Assembly: GCA_964436825.1 (NCBI GenBank)
Contig: CAYTEO010000004.1
Span: forward strand, 62,001 to 126,000
Source of the DNA: CAYTEO01 sp964436825
GTDB lineage: Bacteria; Krumholzibacteriota; Krumholzibacteriia; LZORAL124-64-63
Length of the DNA stretch: 64,000 nucleotides
Reading direction: 5' to 3'
Under the pieces are notes generated by a model. The model saw only the letters and a program-made list of their open reading frames with translations, made no database searches and was not told the DNA's origin. The translations under genes were made by a program, and so were the position numbers. The first letter of the stretch is position 1, and every line of letters starts with the position of its first letter. Shown piece by piece: positions 51,638-59,465 of the stretch.

Positions 51638-51737
51638 NNNNNNNNNNNNNNNNNNNNNNNNNNNNNNNNNNNNNNNNNNNNNNNNNNNNNNNNNNNNNNN
51701 NNNNNNNNNNNNNNNNNNNNNNNNNNNNNNNNNNNNN
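51638..51737. other. 100-N assembly gap
   Basis: Exactly 100 Ns, the conventional placeholder for a scaffold join of unknown length. It interrupts the phosphoesterase gene on the left; the KamA-family gene ends 9 bp after it. The missing sequence may contain more than the rest of one gene. Confidence 0.98.
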
Positions 51738-51746
51738 GAGGTGGCG

Positions 51747-53102
51747 TCAAGACGCCGCGGTTCCCCGCTGGAAGAAGAACCGTTCCCGTCCGCCGGCCGG
51801 ACGCAGCTGGTCGAGCCAGACGGCACGGGGATCGTACCTGGCGAAGAAGGGGCGGTAGGTCCACTCGGGTCGGCGGGCCTGCAGGAAGCGCAGCGCGAGC
51901 ACCTTCTCCCCGTCCTGCTCCGTCACGCCCAGTACCTCCACCTTTCCGGGATCGGCGCTCATGCAGGGCCCGCGGACGGTGCGGGCCAGGCCCGAGACCT
52001 GCCGGGCGGCTTTGCGGAAGATCTGCCAGGCCTGCACCAGGGGAACGGCGAAGAAGTCGCGGGGGCCCGTGTCGCGGGCCACGAACATGTAGTACGGCAC
52101 GATGCCCAGCTGGACCTCGCGACGCCACAGCTCGGCCCAGGTGTCGGGATCGTCGTTGATCCCAGCCAGCAGGGGGGCCTGGGCCCGCAGGACGACACCC
52201 GTGTTCCGCAGGCGGGCGATGGCCGCGAGCGTGGCCGGCGGCTCCAGCTCCCGCGGATGGTCCAGATGGAGCATCAGCGCCACGTGCTTGCCGGCGGCCG
52301 TCAGCCGCTCCAGCAGGGCCAGCAGCTCGTCGGCGTCCGGGGCGTCCAGCAGGCGCATCGGCCACCAGGTCAGCGCCTTGGTCCCGATCCGGATGTTCCG
52401 CACATGGGCCAGATCCGGCTCCAGCAGGGGCTCCAGGTAGGCGGCCAGATGGCGGGCCCGCATGACCAGTGGATCGCCACCGGTGACCAGCAGGTCGGTC
52501 ACCTCGGGCTGTCCGCGGAGGTAGGCGTGCAGCTGTCCGGCCTCCCGGGAGGCCAGGCGCAGGTCCACGTCCCCGGTGAACTGGGGCCAGCGGAAACAGA
52601 AGGAGCAGTAGCTGTGGCAGGTCTGGCCCTGGCTGGGAAAGAACAGGACCGTCTCCCGGTACTTGTGCTGCAGACCCGACAGGGGCCGCCCCCTGGCGTC
52701 GCGGGGGCGGTTCTTCTTCAGCTGACCGGCGGGATGGGGATTGAGGGAGTGGCGGATCTCCCTGACCGCGGCCGCCAGGGCGATCCGGTCCCCCGAGCGC
52801 TCCAGCCGGTCGAGGCGGTCCAGGACCCGGGCGGGCAGCATCCGGGGGTGGGGGAAGACCATCCGGAAGATGGGATCGTCCGGGATCCGGTCCCAGTCGA
52901 TCAGTTCCTCCAGGACGTAGGTATTGGCCCGGAAGGGTAGGACGGCGGTCACCAGGCGCATGCGCCTCAGGTCGGCCTCGGGCAACCTCTTCAGCTGGGG
53001 AAGATCGAGCAGGCTGCTCCCGCTGACCAGTCGCAGACGCCGGTGTGCCGCTGGTCCGTCGGCGGCCGCCTGCATGGCACGCCAGGAAAACAGGTGGTCC
53101 AA
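51747..53102 (-). CDS. KamA-family radical SAM protein (lysine 2,3-aminomutase-like)
   Basis: A radical SAM enzyme of the lysine 2,3-aminomutase family, 451 residues from a TTG at 53102 that has GGAGG about 10 bp upstream; a GTG at 53150 would add 16 residues but lacks a ribosome-binding site. The cluster motif is CHSYCSFCFRW (cysteines at about 162, 166, 169), followed by VTDLLVTGGDPLVM. The C-terminal part includes ELWRREVQLGIVPYYMFVARDTGPRDFF, a pattern of this family around the PLP site. Relatives are KamA (lysine), AblA and EpmB, which modifies elongation factor P. No epmA or efp gene is in the window, so the substrate is undecided. Confidence 0.85.
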   Translation of the reverse strand: MDHLFSWRAMQAAADGPAAHRRLRLVSGSSLLDLPQLKRLPEADLRRMRLVTAVLPFRANTYVLEELIDWDRIPDDPIFRMVFPHPRMLPARVLDRLDRLERSGDRIALAAAVREIRHSLNPHPAGQLKKNRPRDARGRPLSGLQHKYRETVLFFPSQGQTCHSYCSFCFRWPQFTGDVDLRLASREAGQLHAYLRGQPEVTDLLVTGGDPLVMRARHLAAYLEPLLEPDLAHVRNIRIGTKALTWWPMRLLDAPDADELLALLERLTAAGKHVALMLHLDHPRELEPPATLAAIARLRNTGVVLRAQAPLLAGINDDPDTWAELWRREVQLGIVPYYMFVARDTGPRDFFAVPLVQAWQIFRKAARQVSGLARTVRGPCMSADPGKVEVLGVTEQDGEKVLALRFLQARRPEWTYRPFFARYDPRAVWLDQLRPAGGRERFFFQRGTAAS

Positions 53103-53204
53103 GATGGTCACCCCTCCGTTGATGGTCGTGGCGAGGATTGGCCGAAACACCCGGTACTATGATAGACGCTATCGGGGCCCGGGAGTTCCTTTTTTAATAA
53201 ACAC

Positions 53205-53951
53205 TCAACCGGCAATCAGTTCCAGCCCCAGCGAGGCGACGGCGTAGCCGAAGATCCCCGGCAGGGCCATCCCGCTGGGCAGGGGGCGCCGGGGGCGGCC
53301 GCGTTGGAAGGCCGGTTCCTCGCCGGGATCGTCCAGGGGAACGGCCGGCGCCTCCTCCGACCAGACACACGGCAGCGGCCGGACCAGTCCCTCCCGGCGC
53401 AGCAGGCGGCGGACCCGCCGGGCCAGGGGGCAGCGCCGCGACGCCCACAGGTCGCCGCTGCGCACGGCCGAGACGTCCGTGTGTCCGGCCGCTCCCATGC
53501 TGCTGACCACCGGCCACTCCCGGCGCAGGCACCAGGCCAGCAGGGCGACCTTGGGACCCAGCCCGTCGATGGCGTCGACGAGCAGGTCGGGTCGCTCGTC
53601 CAGCAGCTCGGCCGCCGTGCCGGTGTGGAAGAAGGCGGACACCGGCCTGACCGCCGTGTCGGGGCAGGTGCGGGAGAGGAACCGGGCCAGGACCTCGGTC
53701 TTGGGCCGGCCCACGTCGCCGGGGCCGGCGCAGGGGTGGCGGTTCAGGCTCGACGGCGTGATCACGTCGGGATCGATCAGGGTCAGGGCGCCGATCCCGC
53801 TGCGGGCCAGGGCCACCGCCGCGTGGGAGCCCACACCGCCCGCGCCGACGACGACGGCCCGGGCCGCGCGGATGCGGGCGAACCGTTCGGGGCCGTAGAG
53901 ACCGACGGTGCGGGCGAATCGCTCAGGGAAGTCGGAAGAGGCAACGGGCAT
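53205..53951 (-). CDS. ThiF-family adenylyltransferase, TcdA-like (ct6A synthesis)
   Basis: A 248-residue E1-like enzyme. The nucleotide site is AVVVGAGGVGSHAAVALARSGIG, with the arginine-bearing DPDVITPSSLNRHP and the VDAIDGLGPKVALLAWC segment. Length and motifs fit TcdA (CsdL), which cyclises N6-threonylcarbamoyladenosine (t6A37) to ct6A in tRNAs reading ANN codons; related MoeB/ThiF enzymes activate ubiquitin-like proteins but are usually found with sulfur-carrier genes, absent here. The start was fixed at 53951 (MPVASSDFPERF), overlapping the end of tatD by 29 bp. It is the last gene in the YycJ-TatD-TcdA leftward run. Confidence 0.85.
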   Translation of the reverse strand: MPVASSDFPERFARTVGLYGPERFARIRAARAVVVGAGGVGSHAAVALARSGIGALTLIDPDVITPSSLNRHPCAGPGDVGRPKTEVLARFLSRTCPDTAVRPVSAFFHTGTAAELLDERPDLLVDAIDGLGPKVALLAWCLRREWPVVSSMGAAGHTDVSAVRSGDLWASRRCPLARRVRRLLRREGLVRPLPCVWSEEAPAVPLDDPGEEPAFQRGRPRRPLPSGMALPGIFGYAVASLGLELIAG

Positions 53952-54693
53952 TGGCGGTCGTCTCCTCGGCGATGGTCTCCAGGGGAACGCCGCGCAGGTC
54001 GGCCAGCGCGGCGGCCACCTCCCGCACGTGCCGCGGCTCGGTCTCCCGCGGCGCAACGCCCTCCAGGCCGATGGAGGGGGCGTCGGTCTCCAGCACGATC
54101 CTGTCCAGGGGCGCAACCTGGGCGCTGCGCCGCGGCCGGCGGGCCCGCGGCCTGGTGATCGCCCCCCCGAACCCCAGGTGCAGCCCCAGGTCGAGGAAGC
54201 GTCGCATCAGCTCCGGACCGCGGCTGAAGGCGTGGACGACACCCTGCACCGGCGCCAGCGGCGCCAGCAGTTCCAGCAGCTCCGCGAAGGCTCCGCGAAC
54301 GTGCAGGACGACCGGCAGGTCCAGCTCCCGCGCCACGGCCAGCTGGACCTCCAGGACCGGCGTCTGGACGGCCAGCGGTGGATGGTCCACCTTCCCGTCC
54401 AGCCCGATCTCGCCCACGGCCACCGCGTTGCTCTCGCGCAGGGCACGGCGCAACCGGTCGGCCAGTGCCTGCGGGTCCGGGGCCTGGTCGGCCACCCACG
54501 GGTGGAGCCCCAGGCAGGGGTGGACATCCGGGTGCGCTGTCGCCAGGTCGCGGATGGCGCCCCAGGATCCCAGGTCGTACGCCGGCACGACGCAGCCGCT
54601 CACCTCCGCGGCGGTGGCCCGTGCCAGCACCCCCGGCACGTCGTCGCCCAGGGGGGGCATGTCCAGGTGGGCGTGACTGTCGATCAGTCGCAC
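53923..54693 (-). CDS. TatD-family hydrolase
   Basis: A 256-residue TatD-family metal-dependent hydrolase, a TIM barrel nuclease or deacylase involved in DNA/RNA and D-aminoacyl-tRNA quality control in different species. Metal ligands appear in LIDSHAHLDMPPL, VGEIGLDGK, VVLHVRGAF, VVHAFSRG and the late LETDAPSIG. The GTG start at 54693 has GGAGG 5 bp upstream and overlaps the end of the YycJ-like gene by 10 bp. The C-terminus reads NARCLFRLP, close to the usual NARRLF ending of the family. Confidence 0.9.
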   Translation of the reverse strand: MRLIDSHAHLDMPPLGDDVPGVLARATAAEVSGCVVPAYDLGSWGAIRDLATAHPDVHPCLGLHPWVADQAPDPQALADRLRRALRESNAVAVGEIGLDGKVDHPPLAVQTPVLEVQLAVARELDLPVVLHVRGAFAELLELLAPLAPVQGVVHAFSRGPELMRRFLDLGLHLGFGGAITRPRARRPRRSAQVAPLDRIVLETDAPSIGLEGVAPRETEPRHVREVAAALADLRGVPLETIAEETTANARCLFRLP

Positions 54694-55487
54694 ATCGCCC
54701 TCCCGGAGACCGTGGATTCCTCCAGGATGACGGTGGGAGTGTCCTGTCTGGCCACCAGCCAGCGCACTCCGGCCGGGTCGCCGGCCGCCTCCCGGACGTC
54801 GGCAAGGGCCAGTTCCGGTTCGTTGTTCTGCTCGCTGAGATGTCCCAGGACCACGATCCGCAGCCGGGACGAGTGCCGCCTGGCCGTCGCCACCAGCTCG
54901 CCGCACTGGCGGTTGCTCAGATGGCCGCGCGGGCCGGCGATGCGGTGTTTCAGGAAGGCGGGGTAGGGACCGTCTCGCAGCAGGACAGGATCGTGGTTGG
55001 CCTCGACGTACAGGACGTCCAGGCCGGACAGCGACGCGGTGGGCAGGCCGTCCACCGTCCCCAGGTCGGTCAGCAACAGCAGGCTCAGGTCCGGCCCGTC
55101 CAGGCGGAAGGCGCACGGTTCCGCAGCGTCATGGGAGGTGGGGATCGCGGTGATGCGCATCCCGGCCAGCGCGAACGGTCGCAACGGGGCCACCAGCCGG
55201 GCGGCGGGCAGTTGCGCCAGTCCGCTGTGGCGAGCCGTCCCGGCGGTCATCATGACCGGCACTCCGAGGCTCGCGGACAGCCGGGCGGCACCGCGCACGT
55301 GATCGGTGTGTTCGTGGGTCAGCAGGAGGGCTTCGATGCCCCGGGGATCGATGCGGGCCTCCGCCAGCCTGCGCAGGGTCTCGCGACGGGAGAGGCCGCA
55401 GTCGACCAGCACGCCCCGGCCGCCGCGCAGCACGCAGGTGGCGTTGCCCCTGCTGCCACTGGCCAGGTTCACGATGCGCGTGGGCAC
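54684..55487 (-). CDS. MBL-fold hydrolase, YycJ/WalJ-like
   Basis: A 267-residue metallo-beta-lactamase fold protein. The first residues ASGSRGNATCVLRGGRGVLVDCGLSRRETLRRL and the metal motif LLLTHEHTDHVRG identify the YycJ (WalJ) branch, linked to cell-wall and DNA-replication control and reported as a 5'-3' exonuclease. Further ligands are ITAIPTSHDAAEP, LLLTDLG and LYVEANHD, followed by GHLSNRQCGEL and LGHLSEQNN. No walRK two-component genes are in the window. It is the first gene of the YycJ-TatD-TcdA operon. Confidence 0.92.
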   Translation of the reverse strand: MPTRIVNLASGSRGNATCVLRGGRGVLVDCGLSRRETLRRLAEARIDPRGIEALLLTHEHTDHVRGAARLSASLGVPVMMTAGTARHSGLAQLPAARLVAPLRPFALAGMRITAIPTSHDAAEPCAFRLDGPDLSLLLLTDLGTVDGLPTASLSGLDVLYVEANHDPVLLRDGPYPAFLKHRIAGPRGHLSNRQCGELVATARRHSSRLRIVVLGHLSEQNNEPELALADVREAAGDPAGVRWLVARQDTPTVILEESTVSGRAMCD

Positions 55488-55530
55488 TCCGTCTCCTCCC
55501 CCCGGGCGCCGGCAGGGCAGCCAGGGCGGT

Positions 55531-56424
55531 TCAGGGCCGCTTGCCCTCCAGGAAGAACACCTCGAAGACCTTCTCGTGGAAGATCGGCCCGTGGCCGAAG
55601 TAGCCGTCCTCCCCGAACAGCTCGCCGTGGTCGGACATGATCATCAGCCAGGTGTTGCGGGGACACTTCTCCAGCAGCTCGCCGACGACGCGGTCCAGGT
55701 GTTCGACGCAGGCGATCTGCTTCTCGTAGAACGCCTTGAACTGCTGCGGGGTGAAGAACTCGTCCTGCTTGCGGTCCTGCAGGAACTCCGACGGATTCTT
55801 CAGGAAGTCGTCCAGGTGCTTGAAGACGCCGTGGACGCCGCTGATGTGGGGCAGGTCGTCGGCCGTCTCCCCGGGCAGGAGGTACGGGTAGTGGGTCTCG
55901 CCGGTGTTGATGAAGAAGAACGACGGGCGGTCGTCCCGGAACTCGAGCCGCTGGACGATGGCCCGCAGGTCGTTGTGGCTCGGCGCCAGCTCGTAGCGGT
56001 CGAAGTGCTGGCTCAAGGTGGTCATCGGGTTCAGCACCGGCAGGCTGACCCAGCCCTCGCACCAGTAGCCCTGCTGCTTCAGGAAGTAGGGGAGCGACAG
56101 CTCGGGGACGAACTTCCTGAACTCCACGTCCGGCATGTTGATCCGCGTTCCCCAGGTGATGAACTCCTCCCGGTAGACCTCGGAGGCGAAGACCCCCCGG
56201 GGACTGGCGTGGGGGACCATGCCCATCAGGAAGGTGTAGTGGCTCGGACTGGTCCAGCTGGCGTAGCTGTAGCGGCGCTCCGCGACGCCGATGCGGTCCA
56301 GGTTGGGGGTCCGGGCCGCCTGGAAGGCATCCCAGCGACAGCTGTCGAAGACGATCAGGACGATGTTGTTCAGCTTGTCGCCACCGGTGAGCTTGTCCTT
56401 CAGCTTGTCGATCAGGCCGGCCAT
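55531..56424 (-). CDS. Sulfatase-family protein (alkaline phosphatase superfamily)
   Basis: A 297-residue cytoplasmic protein of the sulfatase family. The ATG at 56424 has GGGAG upstream. Metal motif I is NNIVLIVFDSCRWDAFQAARTPNLD, the nucleophile region SYASWTSPSHYTFLMG lacks the CxPxR signature needed for formylglycine formation, and the later ligand motif is LMIMSDHGELFGEDGYFGHG. It is therefore more like a phosphoryl or phosphodiester transferase than an active sulfatase. Length is half that of true sulfatases. It has no signal peptide. It is separated from the thioredoxin gene by a GC-rich hairpin. Confidence 0.85.
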   Translation of the reverse strand: MAGLIDKLKDKLTGGDKLNNIVLIVFDSCRWDAFQAARTPNLDRIGVAERRYSYASWTSPSHYTFLMGMVPHASPRGVFASEVYREEFITWGTRINMPDVEFRKFVPELSLPYFLKQQGYWCEGWVSLPVLNPMTTLSQHFDRYELAPSHNDLRAIVQRLEFRDDRPSFFFINTGETHYPYLLPGETADDLPHISGVHGVFKHLDDFLKNPSEFLQDRKQDEFFTPQQFKAFYEKQIACVEHLDRVVGELLEKCPRNTWLMIMSDHGELFGEDGYFGHGPIFHEKVFEVFFLEGKRP

Positions 56425-56496
56425 GGTCGCTCCCTGGGTTGGGGGTAGGTTCCCATTATCGGTCCTGTGGTCGGCGGCGGCAAGTGTCGCGGACGT

Positions 56497-56525
56497 CACC
56501 GGCGGCCCGCTGGGGGCCGCCGGTG
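56497..56525. terminator. GC-rich hairpin after thioredoxin
   Basis: A perfect 12-bp inverted repeat (CACCGGCGGCCC / GGGCCGCCGGTG) with a 5-base loop lies between the leftward trxA and sulfatase-family genes. There is no T-run. Confidence 0.6.
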
Positions 56526-56553
56526 GGTGAGGACCGTCCGTTCCGTGCCGGGA

Positions 56554-56877
56554 TCAGAGGGCGGCGTCGATGGCCGCGGCCAGGTCCTCCTTGGGGCGGA
56601 CGCCGACCAGCGAATTGACGGCCTGGCCGCCCTTGAAGATCATGACCGTCGGGATGCCGCGGATTCCGTAGCGCATGGCCAGGTCCTGGTTGTCGTCGAC
56701 GTTGACCTTCACGACCTTGATCTTGTCGCCGTACTGCTGGGCCAGCTCGTCGATGATCGGGGCGATCATCCGGCACGGCCCGCACCACGGGGCCCAGAAG
56801 TCGACGACGACCGGCACGGGGCTCTGCAGGACCTCGGGCTCGAAGGTGGCGGTATCGACTGCCAGTGCGTTGCTCAT
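56554..56877 (-). CDS. trxA: Thioredoxin
   Basis: A 107-residue thioredoxin, the general cytoplasmic disulfide reductant. The active site is APWCGPCRMIAPI (C32, C35), with the conserved buried aspartate in VVVDFWA and the cis-proline loop GIRGIPTVMIFKGG. The length and motifs are entirely standard. It is transcribed divergently from the sigma54-dependent activator, whose sensor domain is rich in cysteine; the two share an intergenic region of 214 bp. A thioredoxin reductase-like oxidoreductase occurs at 62.4-63.8 kb. Confidence 0.98.
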   Translation of the reverse strand: MSNALAVDTATFEPEVLQSPVPVVVDFWAPWCGPCRMIAPIIDELAQQYGDKIKVVKVNVDDNQDLAMRYGIRGIPTVMIFKGGQAVNSLVGVRPKEDLAAAIDAAL

Positions 56878-57034
56878 GAGAGTCTCCTTCTGTTTCGATG
56901 AAGCAGGTTGCTCGCTCGCTCATGCCCAGCAGAGCAGGGAGCGTGCCAGGATCGTCGTGATGCATCCTTGGTCGTAACCGGTTGAATCATCTGTCGATAC
57001 ATCCCTGGAAGCGAACAACCGGGAACAAGATATG

Positions 57035-57063
57035 TTGCATTGCAACGTTGTTGTTGCTACGAT
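57035..57063 (+). promoter_or_regulatory. Promoter for the sigma54 activator, overlapped by palindromes
   Basis: TTGCAT (57035-57040), 17 bp and TACGAT (57058-57063) read toward the ATG at 57092. The minus-35 lies within GTTGCATTGCAAC (57034-57046), CAACGTTG (57043-57050) lies in the spacer, and ATTGTTTCAAT (57064-57074) follows the minus-10. These are candidate operators. Confidence 0.6.
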
Positions 57064-57091
57064 ATTGTTTCAATCAACATCGAGGTGAGCG

Positions 57092-58468
57092 ATGCCCCCA
57101 GCCCTGACGGAATTCTGTCGCTGCCATCCCGGGAGCGTCGTCCGGATCCTGGACGCCCTGCAGGAGATGGTCCTGGTCGCCGGGCCCGACCTGCGCCTCT
57201 CGGCCATCAACGAGGCTGCCGCCCACTTCCTGGGAGTCCGCCGCGAGGAGGTGCTGGGACAGCCCCTCTGCGACCTGTTCGCCGAGGACGCCTGTCCCGT
57301 GGACTGCCTGGGCGAGACCCTCCGGACGGGGCGTCCCATCGTCGACTACCAGACCGACGTCGCCCTGCCGGACGGCCGCCGCTTCGACATCCTCGTGCGG
57401 ACCGTGCCCCTCGAACCGGCGGAACCGGACGTCGGTGCGGGCGCCGCCCTCATCCTGCGCGACGTCACCGAGGTGACGAGCCTGCGCAAGGAGATCAGCG
57501 GCCGGACCCTATTTGCCGGGATCGTCGGCAAGAGTCGCCGGATGCAGGAGCTGTACACCCTGATCGAGGACGTGGCACCGACCGAGGCGACGGTCCTGAT
57601 CCGGGGCGAAACCGGGACGGGGAAGGAGCTGGTGGCCCGGGCCATCCACCGCCACAGCCGGCGCAGCGAGGGGCCGTTCGTCACGGTCAACTGCTCGGCC
57701 CTGTCGGAGACCCTGCTGGAGAGCGAGCTGTTCGGGCACGTCCGCGGCGCTTTCACCGGGGCGGTCGCCGACCGGCGGGGCCGTTTCGAGGAGGCCCGCG
57801 GAGGTACCCTCTTCCTGGACGAGATCGGGGACGTCAGTCCCGTCGTCCAGGTCAAGCTGCTGCGGGTCCTGCAGGAGCGGGTCATCGAGCGGGTGGGGGA
57901 CAACACGCCCCGGCCGGTGGACGTGCGGATCATCACGGCCACGAACCGCGACCTGGAGGAGCTGGTGGCCATCGGCCGGATCCGGCGCGACTTCTACTAC
58001 CGGATCAAGGTGGTCGTCCTGGAGCTGCCGCCGCTGCGGGAACGGCGCGAGGACATCCCCCTGCTGCTGGAACACCTCCTGCGGCGCCACGGGCGCACCG
58101 TGGAGGATGTGGCGCCCGAGACGCTCCGCCTGCTGATGGACCACGACTGGCCCGGCAACATCCGGGAGCTGGAGAACGCCATCGAGCACGCCGTCGTCCT
58201 GAGCCGGGGCGGTCCCATCGAGCCGCGCCACCTGCCGCCGGAGATCGTTCGGGCCGTCCCAGTCGGGGGCGGGCGGCCGGTCGCCTCGCGCCGCGCACCC
58301 CTGGAGCGGGAGACGATCCTGGCGGCCCTGGAGCGCCAGCACTGGCACCGGGGCCGGACGGCACGGGAGCTGGGGATCGACAGGACGACCCTGTGGCGCA
58401 GGATGCGGGAATACGGTCTGCTGGACGACCGCCACCGGCGGGGAAGGGAGGGCGGCGATGGGCGGTAG
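57092..58468 (+). CDS. Sigma54-dependent transcriptional activator with PAS sensor
   Basis: A 458-residue bacterial enhancer-binding protein. Residues of about 15-125 are a PAS-type sensor (ILDALQEMVLVAGPDLRLSAINEAAAHFLG), with a CRC near the N-terminus (C9, C11) and cysteines at 60, 68 and 72 (EDACPVDCLGETLRTGRP). The AAA+ domain has Walker A GETGTGKE (172-179), the sigma54-contact GAFTGA (219-224) and Walker B LFLDEIGD (about 240-247). The last 50 residues are a Fis-type helix-turn-helix (WHRGRTARELGIDRTTLWRRMREYG). No receiver domain is present, so the signal enters through the PAS domain. It overlaps the next gene by 11 bp and diverges from trxA. Confidence 0.96.
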   Translation: MPPALTEFCRCHPGSVVRILDALQEMVLVAGPDLRLSAINEAAAHFLGVRREEVLGQPLCDLFAEDACPVDCLGETLRTGRPIVDYQTDVALPDGRRFDILVRTVPLEPAEPDVGAGAALILRDVTEVTSLRKEISGRTLFAGIVGKSRRMQELYTLIEDVAPTEATVLIRGETGTGKELVARAIHRHSRRSEGPFVTVNCSALSETLLESELFGHVRGAFTGAVADRRGRFEEARGGTLFLDEIGDVSPVVQVKLLRVLQERVIERVGDNTPRPVDVRIITATNRDLEELVAIGRIRRDFYYRIKVVVLELPPLRERREDIPLLLEHLLRRHGRTVEDVAPETLRLLMDHDWPGNIRELENAIEHAVVLSRGGPIEPRHLPPEIVRAVPVGGGRPVASRRAPLERETILAALERQHWHRGRTARELGIDRTTLWRRMREYGLLDDRHRRGREGGDGR

Positions 58469-59246
58469 GGGCGGAGGCTGGATCCTGGGCTGCGGGATCG
58501 GCTGCGGGGTGCTGATCCTGGTCGGGATGCTGGTCGTCGGCGGCGTCTTCCTGGCGGGGAAGAAGACGGCTCGGCACTTCGCCAGGGCCGTCGCCCTGGA
58601 GGACAGCCTCATGGCTAGATGCGGTCGGCCCGAGGACTACGTCCCGCCGCCGGACGGCCGGATTCCCCCCGAGAGGCTGGCCCTCTTCCTGGCCGTGCGG
58701 GACAGCGTCGTCGAAGCGGAGCGGGACTTCCTGGCCGAGGTCGAGTCCCTGGACGGCGCCGGTGGCGGGATCGGCCGGTTCCTGAAGGCGTTGCGCCACG
58801 GCGTGGGGTCGCTCTCCCGGCTCGGCGAGGTGATCGACCGGCGTGACCGGGCCCTGCTGGCGGTGGGGATGAACCCGGGTGAATACGCCTGGTGGACGGT
58901 GATGATCTATCACTGCTGGCTGGGCCAGCCGCTCCGTCCGCCGGAGCTGGCCGACCGGGAGCACTTCCACCTGGAACTCGGCGAGCAGGAACTGGTCAGG
59001 GTGATCCGTTCGCGGTTCGTGGCGCAGGTCGACAGTGCCATGGCCGCGGGGGAGACCCAGGAGTGGCTGGCCCAGCTGGCCGCCGAGTCGCGACGGCTGA
59101 TCCGGGAGCCGGGGCGGCTTCCCTGGGAGGACGGACTCCCCCGGCGCACTCTCCTCTCCCTGGCCGGCAGGCGGGAGGAGCTGGAGGCCAGGGGCACTCC
59201 CGCAGCCTGTCTGCTGGTGGGGACGACACTGGGGAAGGACGACTAG
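58458..59246 (+). CDS. Membrane-anchored protein of unknown function
   Basis: A 262-residue protein with one N-terminal helix (GWILGCGIGCGVLILVGMLVVGGVFLAG), flanked by the cysteines of GCGIGC, and a mostly helical, charged exterior or cytoplasmic part. I did not recognise a family. The pattern IPPERLALFLAVRDSVVEAERDF followed later by GMNPGEYAWWTVMIYHCWL is distinctive and could be used to find homologues. It starts inside the sigma54 activator gene (11-bp overlap, with GGGAGGG upstream), so the two are cotranscribed; it may be a target or a sensing partner of the activator. Confidence 0.7.
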   Translation: MGGRGGGWILGCGIGCGVLILVGMLVVGGVFLAGKKTARHFARAVALEDSLMARCGRPEDYVPPPDGRIPPERLALFLAVRDSVVEAERDFLAEVESLDGAGGGIGRFLKALRHGVGSLSRLGEVIDRRDRALLAVGMNPGEYAWWTVMIYHCWLGQPLRPPELADREHFHLELGEQELVRVIRSRFVAQVDSAMAAGETQEWLAQLAAESRRLIREPGRLPWEDGLPRRTLLSLAGRREELEARGTPAACLLVGTTLGKDD

Positions 59247-59264
59247 GGCCGGACAGGCCGGCGG

Positions 59265-59462
59265 TCACTCCGGATCCCGGTCGTCGTCGCCCTCCCCGCT
59301 GGCGGTCCCCGGCGCCGAACGGCCCCGGCGGCGCCGGACCGCCTCCCGCAGCAGGTACTCGATCTGGCCGTTGACGCTGCGCAGCTCCTGCTCGGCCCAG
59401 CCCCGCAGCTCCTCGTAGAGCTCGGGGCTGAGCCGCAGCAGGAAGGTCTTGCGTCTCGCCAC
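59265..59462 (-). CDS. Arc-type ribbon-helix-helix protein
   Basis: A 65-residue ribbon-helix-helix protein: the strand RRKTFLLRLSPELYEELRGWAEQELRSVNGQIEYLLREAVRRRR is typical of Arc/MetJ-fold DNA-binding proteins, followed by an acidic, disordered tail. It starts at a GTG 3 bp after the PH-like gene stop. It is the last gene of the SPFH/PH/RHH operon. Two TGATRTCA boxes overlap the operon promoter at 60839-60857, so it may repress its own operon. Confidence 0.85.
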   Translation of the reverse strand: MARRKTFLLRLSPELYEELRGWAEQELRSVNGQIEYLLREAVRRRRGRSAPGTASGEGDDDRDPE

Positions 59463-59465
59463 AGC

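Noticed and set aside
59265..59462. RHH protein as the antitoxin of a toxin-antitoxin pair
   Set aside because: The neighbours are an SPFH and a PH-like protein; no RelE, MazF, HicA or similar small toxin is adjacent.
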